A stretch of DNA of 64,000 nucleotides from Paenibacillus phyllosphaerae (GCF_014192105.1 NZ_JACHXK010000001.1:930001-994000); one strand, 5' to 3'. Shown: positions 7,603-16,421, numbered from the stretch's first letter. Translations and numbers: made by a program. The notes: generated from the letters alone by a model not told the origin.

Positions 7603-7634
7603 AAAGAAGCCTCCCTAGTCTGGGAGGCCTTGTT
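7603..7634. terminator. Bidirectional terminator between DUF3800 and the WsfD-like operon
   Basis: GCCTCCC (7609-7615) pairs with GGGAGGC (7622-7628). T-rich tracts lie on both sides (CTTGTT on plus, TTCTTTAA on minus), serving convergent genes. Confidence 0.75.
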
Positions 7635-7636
7635 CA

Positions 7637-9070
7637 TTAGTTATAAGATGCCCTTCTGCCACGAACCAACTTCTCGGCGTAGAATGCCGCGTAGGCGATC
7701 GCGGTAACGATCATCATATCGAAACAAACGTTGAACAAGAACAGATGCTTGGCCATGTCCGCCTGACCGTCGCCGAGGATCGGGATCAGGAAGGAGAAGA
7801 TGCCCACCAAGCCGATTAGCATGAACAGCTCCACTGCCCTTCGGCTGCGGACTTGCGGACGGCGCAAGTATTCGTACGCCGCGGCGGCGTAGTAGAGCAG
7901 ATAGACCAGCGCGATGAACCATAGCTTGTTCGGCAGCTGGTGCAGCTTGAATTCGCTCCAGACGCTGTACACAGACGTGACCGCTCCCGGCGGCTTGCCC
8001 GCTTCCTTCTCGTAGTTCCCGAGGTAATAGGGACGGATCGTCATCCCATTCTCGGCGGCGTATTCCATCTTGTCGATGAGCCGCCCCGGATGCTTCAGGT
8101 AGAACAGCAGGATATCCTTATGCGAGATCCGGTCGTAGAAATCCGGCTTGAGTGAAGGGTCATTTTGCTTAATGGCGGTATCCGTCTGAAAATAATTCGT
8201 GCCAGCCAGCACCGATAATCTCGGTGGCAGCCCCAGCTCCTCCAGATCCCCTTCGACGTCGGGCGAACCGTTCATCACGCCGAAGAAGACCGTCTGGTAC
8301 AGATTGATATGCTTCAGATCCTTCGGCGCCGCGACATACATGATCACGGCGATCAAGAAAAGGGCCGCCGACCAGCCGTACGCCAGCTTCCGCCAGCGGA
8401 TGTCCCGGCCGAGTCCGGCGAATCGCAAGCCGATGATGGCGAACGCGCCCCCGATCGGGGCATTCTGAATCTTCGAACAGGCCAGGAACAGCGTCGAGAG
8501 GAAGAACAGCACGAGCAGCTTCCGCGACGGCCGCTCTTGGCGGGTCAGCAGCAGCCCAAGCCCGATGGTCAGCAGCATGAAGACGTAGGAGACCGGCTCC
8601 CCGAAGAAGGAATTGAAATAGGCCAAATACCCGATATCGCACAACATGACGAAAGCGCATAACGCAACGGCAATCCCCGTCCAGCGCGACAGCTTGCTCC
8701 CGTACCGGACGAGGCAGTAGATCGCTGCCGTCATAAGCACGATGTAGAACGCGCCGAGAATGCGCACGTCAAAAGCCGAGGGATGGAACACCGCCCCGAT
8801 CACTCGCGCGGCCAGCACCAGAATGATCTGGGTCGACACGTATGCGCCCCGGAAGAAGGAATCGTAGCTGAACTGCGCATGGGCGTATTTGAAAAACTGA
8901 TCGTCGTATGAAGCCGATGGATCGCCGTAATTGAGCCCTACCGTACCCATGACGCGCAAAAAATCGCCATTGTCCGCTACGCCGACGAATGGCCGGACCA
9001 GCAGCAGCACGATCATCAACACAGCAGCGGCCGCAGCCGTAATAGCTGCAAGTGAAGCCAACTTTCTCAT
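7637..9070 (-). CDS. WsfD-like membrane glycosyltransferase
   Basis: 477 residues with about 10-12 hydrophobic helices. A large extracytoplasmic loop (about residues 250-390) contains VFFGVMNGSPDVEGDLEELG and LKHPGRLIDKMEYAAENGM. This matches the 'glycan biosynthesis hexose transferase WsfD' group, polytopic enzymes that decorate secondary cell-wall or S-layer glycans in Paenibacillaceae. An early ADNGDFLRVMG loop fits a GT-C type active-site aspartate. I set the start at the ATG overlapping the GtrA stop (ATGA); the longer frame would add 17 residues inside gtrA. It is the last gene of a three-gene operon whose GT2 and GtrA partners make and flip the lipid-linked sugar donor. The substrate is unknown. 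Confidence 0.7.
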   Translation of the reverse strand: MRKLASLAAITAAAAAVLMIVLLLVRPFVGVADNGDFLRVMGTVGLNYGDPSASYDDQFFKYAHAQFSYDSFFRGAYVSTQIILVLAARVIGAVFHPSAFDVRILGAFYIVLMTAAIYCLVRYGSKLSRWTGIAVALCAFVMLCDIGYLAYFNSFFGEPVSYVFMLLTIGLGLLLTRQERPSRKLLVLFFLSTLFLACSKIQNAPIGGAFAIIGLRFAGLGRDIRWRKLAYGWSAALFLIAVIMYVAAPKDLKHINLYQTVFFGVMNGSPDVEGDLEELGLPPRLSVLAGTNYFQTDTAIKQNDPSLKPDFYDRISHKDILLFYLKHPGRLIDKMEYAAENGMTIRPYYLGNYEKEAGKPPGAVTSVYSVWSEFKLHQLPNKLWFIALVYLLYYAAAAYEYLRRPQVRSRRAVELFMLIGLVGIFSFLIPILGDGQADMAKHLFLFNVCFDMMIVTAIAYAAFYAEKLVRGRRASYN

Positions 9071-9522
9071 CTCACGCTCTCCCACTCTATCTTTTCTTTG
9101 GCCTTGCGGAACACGAGCCATCTTGAGCCGATATACCCCAGAATCGTGTAGAGCCCGCTTCCGGCCAAGGCCGCGATATTATGTATCGTCCGCTCCGTCA
9201 TCTCCATCTGCAGTCCGGGCAGCAGCTGCCTGGCCAGCACCTCCGCCCCCTTGTCCGCCAAGCCGTAAGCAAGAAGCCAGCAGCCGAGGGTCAGCAACGC
9301 GAATCGCCAAGCCGTGCTCGCGATACCGCTCCCGGAGCGGAACGTGAAGCTCCGGTTCATGAAGAAACTGTTCACCGCTCCGAGCGTGTTGCCGATGAAG
9401 GTCGACGCCCAATAGCCGAACCCCAGCCAGTTGAGGCAGATGTAGATGAGCGTCAGGCCGATCAACGTATTCATAATGCCGACCAGCACGAACCGGACGA
9501 AGCTGTGCTGCAGCAGCTTCAT
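9067..9522 (-). CDS. GtrA family membrane protein
   Basis: 151 residues with four hydrophobic helices. FVRFVLVGIMNTLIGLTLIY starts near residue 8, and NSFFMNRSFTFRSG lies in the first loop, as is typical of GtrA/DPMS accessory proteins. GtrA-type proteins are thought to help move undecaprenyl-phosphate-linked sugars across the membrane. Its ATG overlaps the stop of the GT2 gene and its stop overlaps the start of the WsfD-like gene, both by ATGA, so the three products are translationally coupled. Confidence 0.9.
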   Translation of the reverse strand: MKLLQHSFVRFVLVGIMNTLIGLTLIYICLNWLGFGYWASTFIGNTLGAVNSFFMNRSFTFRSGSGIASTAWRFALLTLGCWLLAYGLADKGAEVLARQLLPGLQMEMTERTIHNIAALAGSGLYTILGYIGSRWLVFRKAKEKIEWESVR

Positions 9523-10502
9523 GGCGCAACCCTGCTATGCTGCAGCGATTCGGGCAACAGCTCCGTCTCGACCGTATAGAGCGGACGGCGCTTCACTTCC
9601 CGGTAGATTTTGCCGACGTATTCCCCGATCAGCCCGAGCGACACGAGCTGCACGCCCCCGATGAACCAGATCGAGACGATCAGCGACGTCCAGCCGGAGA
9701 CGGCTTCCCCCGTCAACTTCGCGATGATCGCATAGAGCGCAGCCAGCAGACTGACGCCGAACATGATGAACCCCGCCGCCGTCACGAGCCGGATCGGGCG
9801 GATGCTGAGCGACGTAATCCCTTCCAGCGCAAAAGCGATCATCCGCCGCAGCGGATATTTGGACTCCCCGGCGAACCGTTCCAACCGGTCGTAATACACG
9901 CTCGTGCTGCGGAATCCGATCATCGGGACGAGTCCCCGCAGGAACAGATTCACTTCCTTGAACCGCTCGAGCTCATCGAGCGCCCTTCGGCTCATGAGGC
10001 GGTAATCGGCGTGGTTGTTCACGACCTTCACGCCCATCCGATCCATGAACCGGTAGAAGCCAAGCGCCGTCGTCCGCTTGAACCAGGTATCGGTGTCCCG
10101 GCTGCGCCGCACGCCGTAGACGATCTCGAAGCCTTCGATATATTTGAGGACAAAATCCCGGATCACGCGCACGTCGTCCTGCAGATCCGCGTCGATCGAG
10201 ATGACGCAGTCCGCAAGCACCCTCGCCTCCATCAGCCCGGCAAGCAAGGCGCTCTGATGCCCGACGTTCCCCGCCAGCTTCAGGCCCGCCACATGCGGAT
10301 GAAACGCGCGATGCTCGGCGATCAGCTCCCAGGTGCGGTCCTTGCTACCGTCGTCCACGAACAGCATGAAGCTGCGCCCCGAGATCAGCTCCTCGGCGAT
10401 CAAGGCGGACAGCACCGCGTCAAGCTGGGCGATCGTCTCTCCCAGCACCGCCTCCTCGTTATAGCACGGAACAACGATCCCGAGCACTGGACGTTCCTTC
10501 AT
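9519..10502 (-). CDS. GT2 polyprenyl-phosphate glycosyltransferase (GtrB/DPM-like)
   Basis: 327 residues from the ATG preceded by AAAGGAAG; a frame eight codons longer lacks a good site. The N-terminal GT-A domain shows VVPCYNEEAVL, FVDDGSKDRTWELI, GNVGHQSALLAGLMEA and ISIDADLQDD (DXD-like). Two C-terminal membrane helices (about 232-255 and 268-295) end in GLIGEYVGKIYREVKRRP. This is the standard GtrB/DPM1-with-anchor layout: it transfers a sugar from a nucleotide donor to undecaprenyl phosphate on the cytoplasmic face. First gene of the GT2-GtrA-WsfD operon. Confidence 0.9.
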   Translation of the reverse strand: MKERPVLGIVVPCYNEEAVLGETIAQLDAVLSALIAEELISGRSFMLFVDDGSKDRTWELIAEHRAFHPHVAGLKLAGNVGHQSALLAGLMEARVLADCVISIDADLQDDVRVIRDFVLKYIEGFEIVYGVRRSRDTDTWFKRTTALGFYRFMDRMGVKVVNNHADYRLMSRRALDELERFKEVNLFLRGLVPMIGFRSTSVYYDRLERFAGESKYPLRRMIAFALEGITSLSIRPIRLVTAAGFIMFGVSLLAALYAIIAKLTGEAVSGWTSLIVSIWFIGGVQLVSLGLIGEYVGKIYREVKRRPLYTVETELLPESLQHSRVAP

Positions 10503-10544
10503 TGCACGTTCACTTCCTTTCCTCATTGCTCACGCACCTATTTA

Positions 10545-10637
10545 CTTTACTAGTTTTACCCTATTTTTCCACATTCGATCAAGTTCGTGCCCCGAAACGC
10601 TACAAAAAATTCATATCCTCGAACGCTGCTAGTAAAG
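10545..10637. repeat. 9-base inverted repeat bracketing 75 bases in a divergent promoter region
   Basis: CTTTACTAG (10545-10553) and CTAGTAAAG (10629-10637) face each other in the 247-base gap between the GT2 operon and the SDR gene. It could be paired operator half-sites or chance. No other element was seen in this gap. Confidence 0.3.
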
Positions 10638-10749
10638 AAGACGATGTTGTCCCGAAAGTAGTTGCGTTAGAAACATGGTTCATCTCGCTTCAACGCATAC
10701 TAAGGGCATGTTGGCAAACCTAGGCGAGCTTGGAAAGGTGGACGAATGC

Positions 10750-11541
10750 ATGACAGAGCAACAGCAGCAGATTGTGCTCATTAACGGAGCCGGCTGCGAG
10801 GTCGGACGCGCGGCCGCGAAGATGTTCGCCATGGAGGACGCGATCGTCATTCTATGCGATCAGGAGTCGGAGACGCTGCAGGAGATTACGAACGAGATTT
10901 TTCGGGCAGGCAAGCAAGCGACGATCTTCTTCACCGATGTGACGCAGCCGCTGGAGGTAAGCGCGATGGTGCAGCAGGTGATCGAGGAATACGGCGTGAT
11001 CGACGTGCTGGTGAACAATACGACCAACCATGTCCGGCGCGCGGAGAAGGAGCGGGCATTCGAGTATTACACGCAGTTCTTCGAGGATCTCGTGACGAGC
11101 GTGTCGCTGGTAACCGCGTCTGTCCTTCCGTACATGCGGGAGCGGAAGTCCGGCCGGGTCGTGCACATCATGCCCGGGGTTATCCACGTCGGCGAGAATG
11201 GCTTCCCGGCCTATGCCGTCGCCCAGTCGAGTCTGCACAAAATGACCCAGGTGGCCGCAGCTTCCGAACGCGAGCACGGCATTCTGATCAATATTCTGAA
11301 CCCCGGCGCGATCCGCACCGAACTGAATCCGTTCTACGGGGAAGAGCCGGAGACCATTCTCCCGATGCTCGGCAAGCTGGCTTCGCTCCCGGCAGGCAGC
11401 AGCAGCGGCATGTTGTTCAACGTGAACATCATGGATCATTTAGGCCAAATCTATCTGGAGAATCTATTCGATGACGAGGAAGTCGCGTACATGGACGATC
11501 CGGATGGCGCGCTCGATATGGAGGAAGGCATGAAACGATAA
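10750..11541 (+). CDS. Atypical short-chain dehydrogenase fold protein lacking the catalytic Ser and Lys
   Basis: 263 residues, ATG after GGAAAGGTGG. It has an SDR Rossmann fold with a glycine-rich loop (INGAGCEVGRAAAKMF), a cofactor-site aspartate (FFTDVTQ), VLVNNTTNH in place of NNAG, and a helix after YAVAQSSLHKM. The catalytic pattern is broken. The Lys of YxxxK is Gln (YAVAQ), and the usual Ser before it is replaced by MPGVIH. The Tyr is kept. The protein may therefore be a non-catalytic or redox-sensing member, or a pseudoenzyme. The C-terminus adds an acidic tail (DDEEVAYMDDPDGALDMEEG). It stands alone, divergent from the GT2 operon. Confidence 0.8.
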   Translation: MTEQQQQIVLINGAGCEVGRAAAKMFAMEDAIVILCDQESETLQEITNEIFRAGKQATIFFTDVTQPLEVSAMVQQVIEEYGVIDVLVNNTTNHVRRAEKERAFEYYTQFFEDLVTSVSLVTASVLPYMRERKSGRVVHIMPGVIHVGENGFPAYAVAQSSLHKMTQVAAASEREHGILINILNPGAIRTELNPFYGEEPETILPMLGKLASLPAGSSSGMLFNVNIMDHLGQIYLENLFDDEEVAYMDDPDGALDMEEGMKR

Positions 11542-11650
11542 CAAACAACCTCGTATGCGGCAAATCGAGGGAAAAGGATTGGCGGATAGCTACTATACTG
11601 CAGGGAAGTTGGTATGCGCGGATACATTACGTGATAAACATTTCAGTACT

Positions 11651-11679
11651 GTTAGTCCCGATGCCTACTGGACTATAAT
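11651..11679 (+). promoter_or_regulatory. Candidate promoter of the aldo/keto reductase gene
   Basis: TATAAT at 11674-11679 with a poor -35 (GTTAGT) 17 bases upstream, about 45 bases before the start codon. Confidence 0.4.
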
Positions 11680-11725
11680 GGAAATGCAGTCCAAACTATT
11701 ACGCCATTCCGGAGGTCTTGTCCTT

Positions 11726-12703
11726 ATGAAACCGATCCCTCTTGAGCAACGCGATATAACGAACAGCCGGCTTGTGCTCGGTTGCATGCGCTTCGGCGGC
11801 AACTGGGACGCCGCAACTCCTCTCACCGACGAACACTACCGGGAAGGACATGCCGCAGTCGACGCGGCGCTGGAGATCGGCATCCAGATGTTCGACCATG
11901 CCGACATCTATACCCGCGGCAAAGCGGAGCGCGTCTTCGGCCAGATTCTGAAAGATCGGCCGGGGCTGCGCGAACAGATCGTTATCCAGTCCAAAGTCGG
12001 CATCCGCTTGCACGAAAGCGACGAAAACCCGCATCAGTTCGATTTCTCCGAGCGGCATATTCTATCCAGCGTTGACGGCATTCTCGAGCGGCTGGGCACC
12101 GAGTACATCGACATTCTGCTCCTTCACCGTCCTGATCCGCTAGTAGACCCAGAAGAAGTCGCAAGCGCGATTGAGCGGCTGAAGTCATCCGGCAAGGTGC
12201 GGCACTTCGGCGTCTCCAACATGAGCGAGGGGCAGATCAAGCTGCTGCAGGCTTACACGGACGAGCCGTTCATCGTTAACCAGCTGGAATTGAGTTTGCT
12301 CAAAAACAGCTTTGTCGAAGCCGGCATCCATCTGAATCAGGAAGCGGCCAAGGAGACGATTTTCCCAGAGGGAACCATTGAGTTCTGCCGCCTGAACAAA
12401 ATTCAGCTGCAATCGTGGGGTCCGCTCGCCCAAGGAATCTACTCCGGACGCGATCTGGAGGGCAAGCCGGAGAATATTGTCCGCACCGCCAAGCTCGTCC
12501 AGCAGCTGGCGGAGGAGAAGAATACGACGGCCGAAGCGATCGTGCTCGCCTGGCTCATGCGCCATCCAGCGGGCATCCAGCCGGTCATCGGCTCGATCAA
12601 TCCGGACCGCATCCGCGCTTGCAAGGATGCCTCCTCGATCGAGCTGTCGCGCGCGGAATGGTACAGGCTGCTTATCAGCCAACGCGGCAAGAATATGCCG
12701 TAA
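11726..12703 (+). CDS. Aldo/keto reductase
   Basis: 325 residues from an ATG 11 bases after CGGAGG. It is an NADPH-type AKR TIM barrel with the full catalytic tetrad: Asp and Tyr in FDHADIY, Lys in IQSKVGI, His in LLLHRPD. LVLGCMRFGGNW lies at the N-terminus, and GSINPDRIRACKDA is the C-terminal cofactor loop. It is most like the YdhF/oxidoreductase-type AKRs of bacteria, reducing an aldehyde or ketone of unknown identity. Single gene with its own promoter and a terminator shared with the convergent KDPG aldolase. Confidence 0.9.
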   Translation: MKPIPLEQRDITNSRLVLGCMRFGGNWDAATPLTDEHYREGHAAVDAALEIGIQMFDHADIYTRGKAERVFGQILKDRPGLREQIVIQSKVGIRLHESDENPHQFDFSERHILSSVDGILERLGTEYIDILLLHRPDPLVDPEEVASAIERLKSSGKVRHFGVSNMSEGQIKLLQAYTDEPFIVNQLELSLLKNSFVEAGIHLNQEAAKETIFPEGTIEFCRLNKIQLQSWGPLAQGIYSGRDLEGKPENIVRTAKLVQQLAEEKNTTAEAIVLAWLMRHPAGIQPVIGSINPDRIRACKDASSIELSRAEWYRLLISQRGKNMP

Positions 12704-12721
12704 GCAACCAATTCTATAGGC

Positions 12722-12772
12722 AAAAAAACAAGCCGATCCCCTCCAGCAAGGAGAGAATCGGCTTGTTTGTTA
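12722..12772. terminator. Bidirectional terminator between AKR and KDPG aldolase genes
   Basis: ACAAGCCGAT pairs with ATCGGCTTGT, with A-run on one side and TTTGTTATT on the other. Confidence 0.85.
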
Positions 12773-12790
12773 TTCACGCGGCGTATGCGA

Positions 12791-13459
12791 TTAGTTCAAG
12801 CTTTTCGCGGCGCGATAGGCTGCGACGTATTGCGCCGAACGCTGCGCGATCAGATTATAATTGCGCTGCTTGACCGCTTCGGTCGTCAGGTCGGAGCCGA
12901 TACCTACGGCTACCGCTCCCGCCTTAATCCATTCGCCAAGGTTGTCGAGGGTCACGCCGCCGGTTGGCATAATGTTCGCCTGCGGCAACGGGCCTTTGAT
13001 CGCCTTGATCATCGACGGCGAGTAGAGATTGCCTGGGAACAGCTTGACGATGTCGACGCCGAGCTCCAGCGCTTCTTGAATTTCCTTAATGGTCATGACC
13101 CCTGGCATAATCGGCACGCGGTAGCGGTTGCACAGCGCGACGGTGGCCGGGTTCAGCGATGGGCCGACGACGAATTCCGCGCCGCTGAGAATCGCTGCGC
13201 GCGCCGTCTCGGGATCCAATGCGGTGCCGACGCCGATAATCGCATATTTGGACGGGTCCTGCGTGTCGCTCGAATACGTCTTGGCCAGACGCTCGATCGC
13301 TTGCAGCGCGAAAGGTACGGTCATCGTCACTTCGATGACTTTGATACCGCCCTCGATACATTGGGTCGCCATCTCGAATACATCTTCAGGCGATTCGCCG
13401 CGTAATACGGCTACGACGCCTTCTTGCGATACTTGTTGAAGCAGCTTCAGTTTCTTCAT
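12791..13459 (-). CDS. eda: KDPG/KHG aldolase
   Basis: 222 residues, full length for class I 2-keto-3-deoxy-6-phosphogluconate/4-hydroxy-2-oxoglutarate aldolase. Diagnostic residues are present: GGIKVIEVTMTVP with the catalytic Glu, VGPSLNP, MPGVMT, the Schiff-base Lys in DIVKLFPG, and MPTGGVTLDN. It cleaves KDPG to pyruvate and glyceraldehyde-3-phosphate, or the KHG analogue, the last step of hexuronate and gluconate breakdown. Alone in this position it probably serves sugar-acid catabolism together with genes elsewhere, and it fits the pectin/arabinan theme of the GH43 and the uronate-dehydrogenase-like gene. Confidence 0.92.
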   Translation of the reverse strand: MKKLKLLQQVSQEGVVAVLRGESPEDVFEMATQCIEGGIKVIEVTMTVPFALQAIERLAKTYSSDTQDPSKYAIIGVGTALDPETARAAILSGAEFVVGPSLNPATVALCNRYRVPIMPGVMTIKEIQEALELGVDIVKLFPGNLYSPSMIKAIKGPLPQANIMPTGGVTLDNLGEWIKAGAVAVGIGSDLTTEAVKQRNYNLIAQRSAQYVAAYRAAKSLN

Positions 13460-13841
13460 TGCTCGTGTAAGTCCCCTTTACCGATAAGTTCAGATGGCAA
13501 GCTCGCTGCCATTCATCTGGTCCTGCATCAGTCGTGCTCACCTTGCACTTGCCGATCTGCTTAGATCATCCTCCTACTTCTTCGTCAGCGGGGAAGCGAT
13601 TTCCTGCCCTTCCAAATGAACATCTCACAGCCGGAACATGCTCATTCCGTTCATTTGCCCGCATTCGCGACGATCTTACGATGGCCGGATTGACGCGATT
13701 TCCCATCGTATCCAATCGTTTTCAGAGCGATTATCGCTTTTTCAATAAAAATATAAGAAAACGCGTTTATTTGTCCTTGAAGGAACCTATTAATATTTGT
13801 ATGATTGATTTGTAAATATACGAATTTCTTTCGGAGGGCTC
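13460..13841. other. Divergent intergenic region between eda and the ArsR-type regulator
   Basis: 382 bases. The left two thirds is GC-rich with no gene I can support. The right third turns abruptly AT-rich and should hold the regulator promoter (for example TATTAATATTTGTATGAT near 13788-13805) and the palindrome listed separately. Confidence 0.5.
13759..13768. promoter_or_regulatory. Palindromic operator-like site AAACGCGTTT
   Basis: A perfect 10-base palindrome in the AT-rich part of the eda/regulator intergenic region. It resembles the CG-centred core of LacI/CcpA-family operators. It lies about 75 bases before the regulator start, so a role in control of that gene is possible. Confidence 0.35.
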
Positions 13842-14792
13842 ATGCGAATAGATGTCACGCAGAAATGGCTGCCCGTGTACGAAGCACTGGCCAGTAACGT
13901 TCGGATCGAAATGATACAACTGCTCGCCAAGCAGAATATGAATATTAAAGAACTGGCGCAAGCTCTCAGCTTGAGCAGCGCCATTATGACCATGCATGTC
14001 AAGAAACTCGAGAAAGCCGGACTGATCCGCACAACGATGGTATCGGGCAAGGGCGGCGCGAAGAAGGTTTGTACGCTTATTACCGATTTCATTGAAATCG
14101 ATTTCCCGACCCGCGATGAGGCAGTACCTCGCGAGTACCATTTGACGGAAGTATCGGTCGGCCATTACACCGATTTCAACGTTGAGCCGACCTGCGGCCT
14201 TGCGACGACGGAGAAAGTAATCGGGATCTTCGACGAGCCCCGCTACTTCCTCGATCCTGAGCGGGTCAACGCTAAGATTCTATGGTTCGGGCAAGGCTAT
14301 GTGGAATATCGCGTGCCGAACTTCCTGCTCAAGAACGAGGATCCGATGGAGCTTGAAGTATCGATGGAGATTTCGTCCGAGGCGCCTTATGCGAACGAGA
14401 ACTGGCCGTCGGACATTCACTTCATGCTCAACGGCTTTCATGTTGGCACATGGACAAGCCCCGGCGACTTCGGCGGCGGCAACCGTGGCAAGTACACCCC
14501 GGAATGGTGGTGGGACGAGATCAACCAATACGGCTTGCTCAAGGTGCTGAAGATCAACGACAAAGGAACGTTCATCGACGGACAGCAGATGTCCGACGTG
14601 ACGTTAGAGCAGCTGGACATCAAGCGCAAGCAGTGGACGTTCCGGATGTCCGTCCTCGAGGATGCGGCGAATGTAGGGGGCCTGACCCTCTTCGGATCCG
14701 GCTACGGCAACTACAATCAGGATATTCAATTCAAGCTGTATTACAAGAAGGACACCACTCCGCGCGGCGAAGCCGCAGCAGTCGAGAGCTAG
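13842..14792 (+). CDS. ArsR-type HTH regulator with carbohydrate-sensing-like C-terminal domain
   Basis: 316 residues, ATG after TTCGGAGGGCTC. Residues 8-85 are a winged HTH of the ArsR class: LASNVRIEMIQLLAKQN, then MNIKELAQALSLSSAIMTMH as the helix-turn-helix. No metal-binding Cys/His set follows. The long C-terminus (about 90-310) is beta-rich with many Trp and Gly (PEWWWDEINQYGLLKVLKI), resembling jelly-roll sugar-binding modules. Regulators of this layout are frequent beside arabinan/xylan hydrolases in Paenibacillus. The convergent GH43 arabinanase gene is the obvious target, and sensing of a sugar or oligosaccharide is inferred. Confidence 0.8.
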   Translation: MRIDVTQKWLPVYEALASNVRIEMIQLLAKQNMNIKELAQALSLSSAIMTMHVKKLEKAGLIRTTMVSGKGGAKKVCTLITDFIEIDFPTRDEAVPREYHLTEVSVGHYTDFNVEPTCGLATTEKVIGIFDEPRYFLDPERVNAKILWFGQGYVEYRVPNFLLKNEDPMELEVSMEISSEAPYANENWPSDIHFMLNGFHVGTWTSPGDFGGGNRGKYTPEWWWDEINQYGLLKVLKINDKGTFIDGQQMSDVTLEQLDIKRKQWTFRMSVLEDAANVGGLTLFGSGYGNYNQDIQFKLYYKKDTTPRGEAAAVES

Positions 14793-14811
14793 ATTGTTCG
14801 GACAAACAAAC

Positions 14812-14851
14812 GGCTAGGGCGATGAGCGCAAGCGCCTATTGCGCCCTAGCC
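14812..14851 (+). terminator. Hairpin downstream of the ArsR-type regulator
   Basis: GGCTAGGGCG pairs with CGCCCTAGCC 20 bases later. The T tract is poor, so it may be an RNA-stabilising hairpin rather than a full terminator. Confidence 0.45.
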
Positions 14852-14904
14852 ATCCTCTCCATCAAGAGAGGCTAGTTATATCGACCGCTGACTCTCTAAG
14901 TAAG

Positions 14905-14955
14905 CCAGAAGCCTCCGGGCGCTGCCGTATGGCAGCCCCGGAGGCTTCTCTTGTC
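14905..14955. terminator. Terminator between the regulator and GH43
   Basis: AGAAGCCTCCGGG (14907-14919) pairs with CCCGGAGGCTTCT (14937-14949), followed on plus by CTTGTCT. Confidence 0.7.
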
Positions 14956-14972
14956 TATCGATCTGCTTAAGG

Positions 14973-16304
14973 CTACTTGCGCTTGCCCCATACCGCCGTA
15001 CCGCGCTGATCGAGTCCCGAGAATAGCAGCGTCTCGCAGCGCTGGCTCCAGTCGTAGCCGCGGAACACCGCTCCTTTGACGATGATCGGCTCTCCGCTCA
15101 GTTCGTACACTTTGTTCCAACGCACGGTCAGCTCCGTATCGCGCCATTCGTAACGGCCATGCCCGTTCGCGAGGCTGCCGCCCGGCAGGAGCCGGATCAT
15201 CTCCGAGGCTGCCAATCCATCCGACTGCCGTAGATGAACGAGGAACTCCCAGGCGCCAGGAAGCTCGGACGATCGTACCGAACGCCGGTACACGCCGGAA
15301 TAACGCTCAGGCGATACGACCGGCCAACCCTCAAGCGTCCAATGGATCTCGCGCACCTGCATCGCGAAATGTTTCGGCGACTGCTCGGAACGCTCATGAT
15401 GTACGATATAGTAGCGGCTGCCCTCGCGCAGAATGGAGTTGTGGCCGGGTGCGAGCACGCCGGCCTCCCCCCGGAAGCGGTAGCCGCCCATCAGCTTTGT
15501 TCCGATCTCATGCGGAGGCAAGCGGTCAATATCGGTCAGCTCGTGGCCGTTATAATCGACGTAAGGGCCGGTAATCTGCTTGGAGCGGCCTACGCGCACA
15601 TTGTAATTCGAGAATAAGGAATCATAGGAGACGAACAAATAGTAATAGTCATGCTCCGGATGGTAGATGACGTAGGGTCCTTCCACCGCTCCCTCGCGGG
15701 TTTTATCCCTGCGGGCGATGAGCGTCCCGAAGCCCGGCAGCAGCAGCTTGCCGGTTGCCCGGTTCAGCTCCGCCGCGTAGATGCCCCCGAAGAAGGAACC
15801 GTAGACAAGCCACAATCGGCCTTCCCGGTCGTCCACAAGGTTCGGATCGATCGCATTGGGCGCGTCGGCCGGACTCGTCTTGACGACCTCGCCCAGATCC
15901 GTCCAAGGGCCTTCGATCGATGAGCTCACCGCCACGCCGATGAAGGATTGGTTCTTGCCGAACTGCGAGGCGCAATAATACAGATAATACAGATCGCCGA
16001 TCTTGCATACTTCGGGTGCCCACATGCCGACTGCGCCTGTCCATGATTTGGCATCGGCCGGTACGCCGTCCATCGCATAGCCGACCCAATCCCAATGGAT
16101 AAGATCGGAAGAGCGCCGCACCTGGATCCCACCGCGAAACGTGAACCCCTGCATGTCGCCAGCCACCGTGTCCGTCGAGAACACATAATACAAATCGCCA
16201 TCCTTGAAGATCGACGGGTCATGCGTATTATAGATGCCCCAATTACGCTCCTCGAGATCAAGCGAAGTATCAGCCAGCAGCCGCTTATAGTTAAGCGCTT
16301 CCAT
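14973..16304 (-). CDS. GH43 endo-arabinanase-like glycoside hydrolase (no signal peptide)
   Basis: 443 residues, a five-bladed propeller of GH43. The catalytic set is visible: the base Asp in YNTHDPSIFKDGDLYYVFST, the pKa-modulating Asp in PNAIDPNLVDD, and the acid Glu in GAVEGPYVIYHP. LAPGHNSILREGSRYYIVHH closes the propeller. A C-terminal beta domain (about 330-443) matches the lipocalin-like tail of arabinan endo-1,5-alpha-L-arabinosidases. No signal peptide is present, so it would act on imported arabino-oligosaccharides, unlike secreted AbnA. A promoter lies about 90 bases upstream. Regulation by the convergent ArsR-type gene is likely but inferred. Confidence 0.85.
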   Translation of the reverse strand: MEALNYKRLLADTSLDLEERNWGIYNTHDPSIFKDGDLYYVFSTDTVAGDMQGFTFRGGIQVRRSSDLIHWDWVGYAMDGVPADAKSWTGAVGMWAPEVCKIGDLYYLYYCASQFGKNQSFIGVAVSSSIEGPWTDLGEVVKTSPADAPNAIDPNLVDDREGRLWLVYGSFFGGIYAAELNRATGKLLLPGFGTLIARRDKTREGAVEGPYVIYHPEHDYYYLFVSYDSLFSNYNVRVGRSKQITGPYVDYNGHELTDIDRLPPHEIGTKLMGGYRFRGEAGVLAPGHNSILREGSRYYIVHHERSEQSPKHFAMQVREIHWTLEGWPVVSPERYSGVYRRSVRSSELPGAWEFLVHLRQSDGLAASEMIRLLPGGSLANGHGRYEWRDTELTVRWNKVYELSGEPIIVKGAVFRGYDWSQRCETLLFSGLDQRGTAVWGKRK

Positions 16305-16391
16305 TATAAGATCAATCCCCCCGCAGCATAATCAGACCAACAAGCTTTCTCAGTGGATAATTAATAATTATGTTATTCGCTTAGTAAATTT

Positions 16392-16421
16392 ATTATATAC
16401 CTAAGAAAGGGGTTTCATCAA
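16392..16421 (-). promoter_or_regulatory. Candidate sigma-A promoter of the GH43 gene
   Basis: Minus strand TTGATG (16421-16416), 18-base spacer, TATAAT (16397-16392). It sits in a markedly AT-rich patch upstream of the GH43 gene that also contains CTTAG...CTAAG. Confidence 0.55.
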
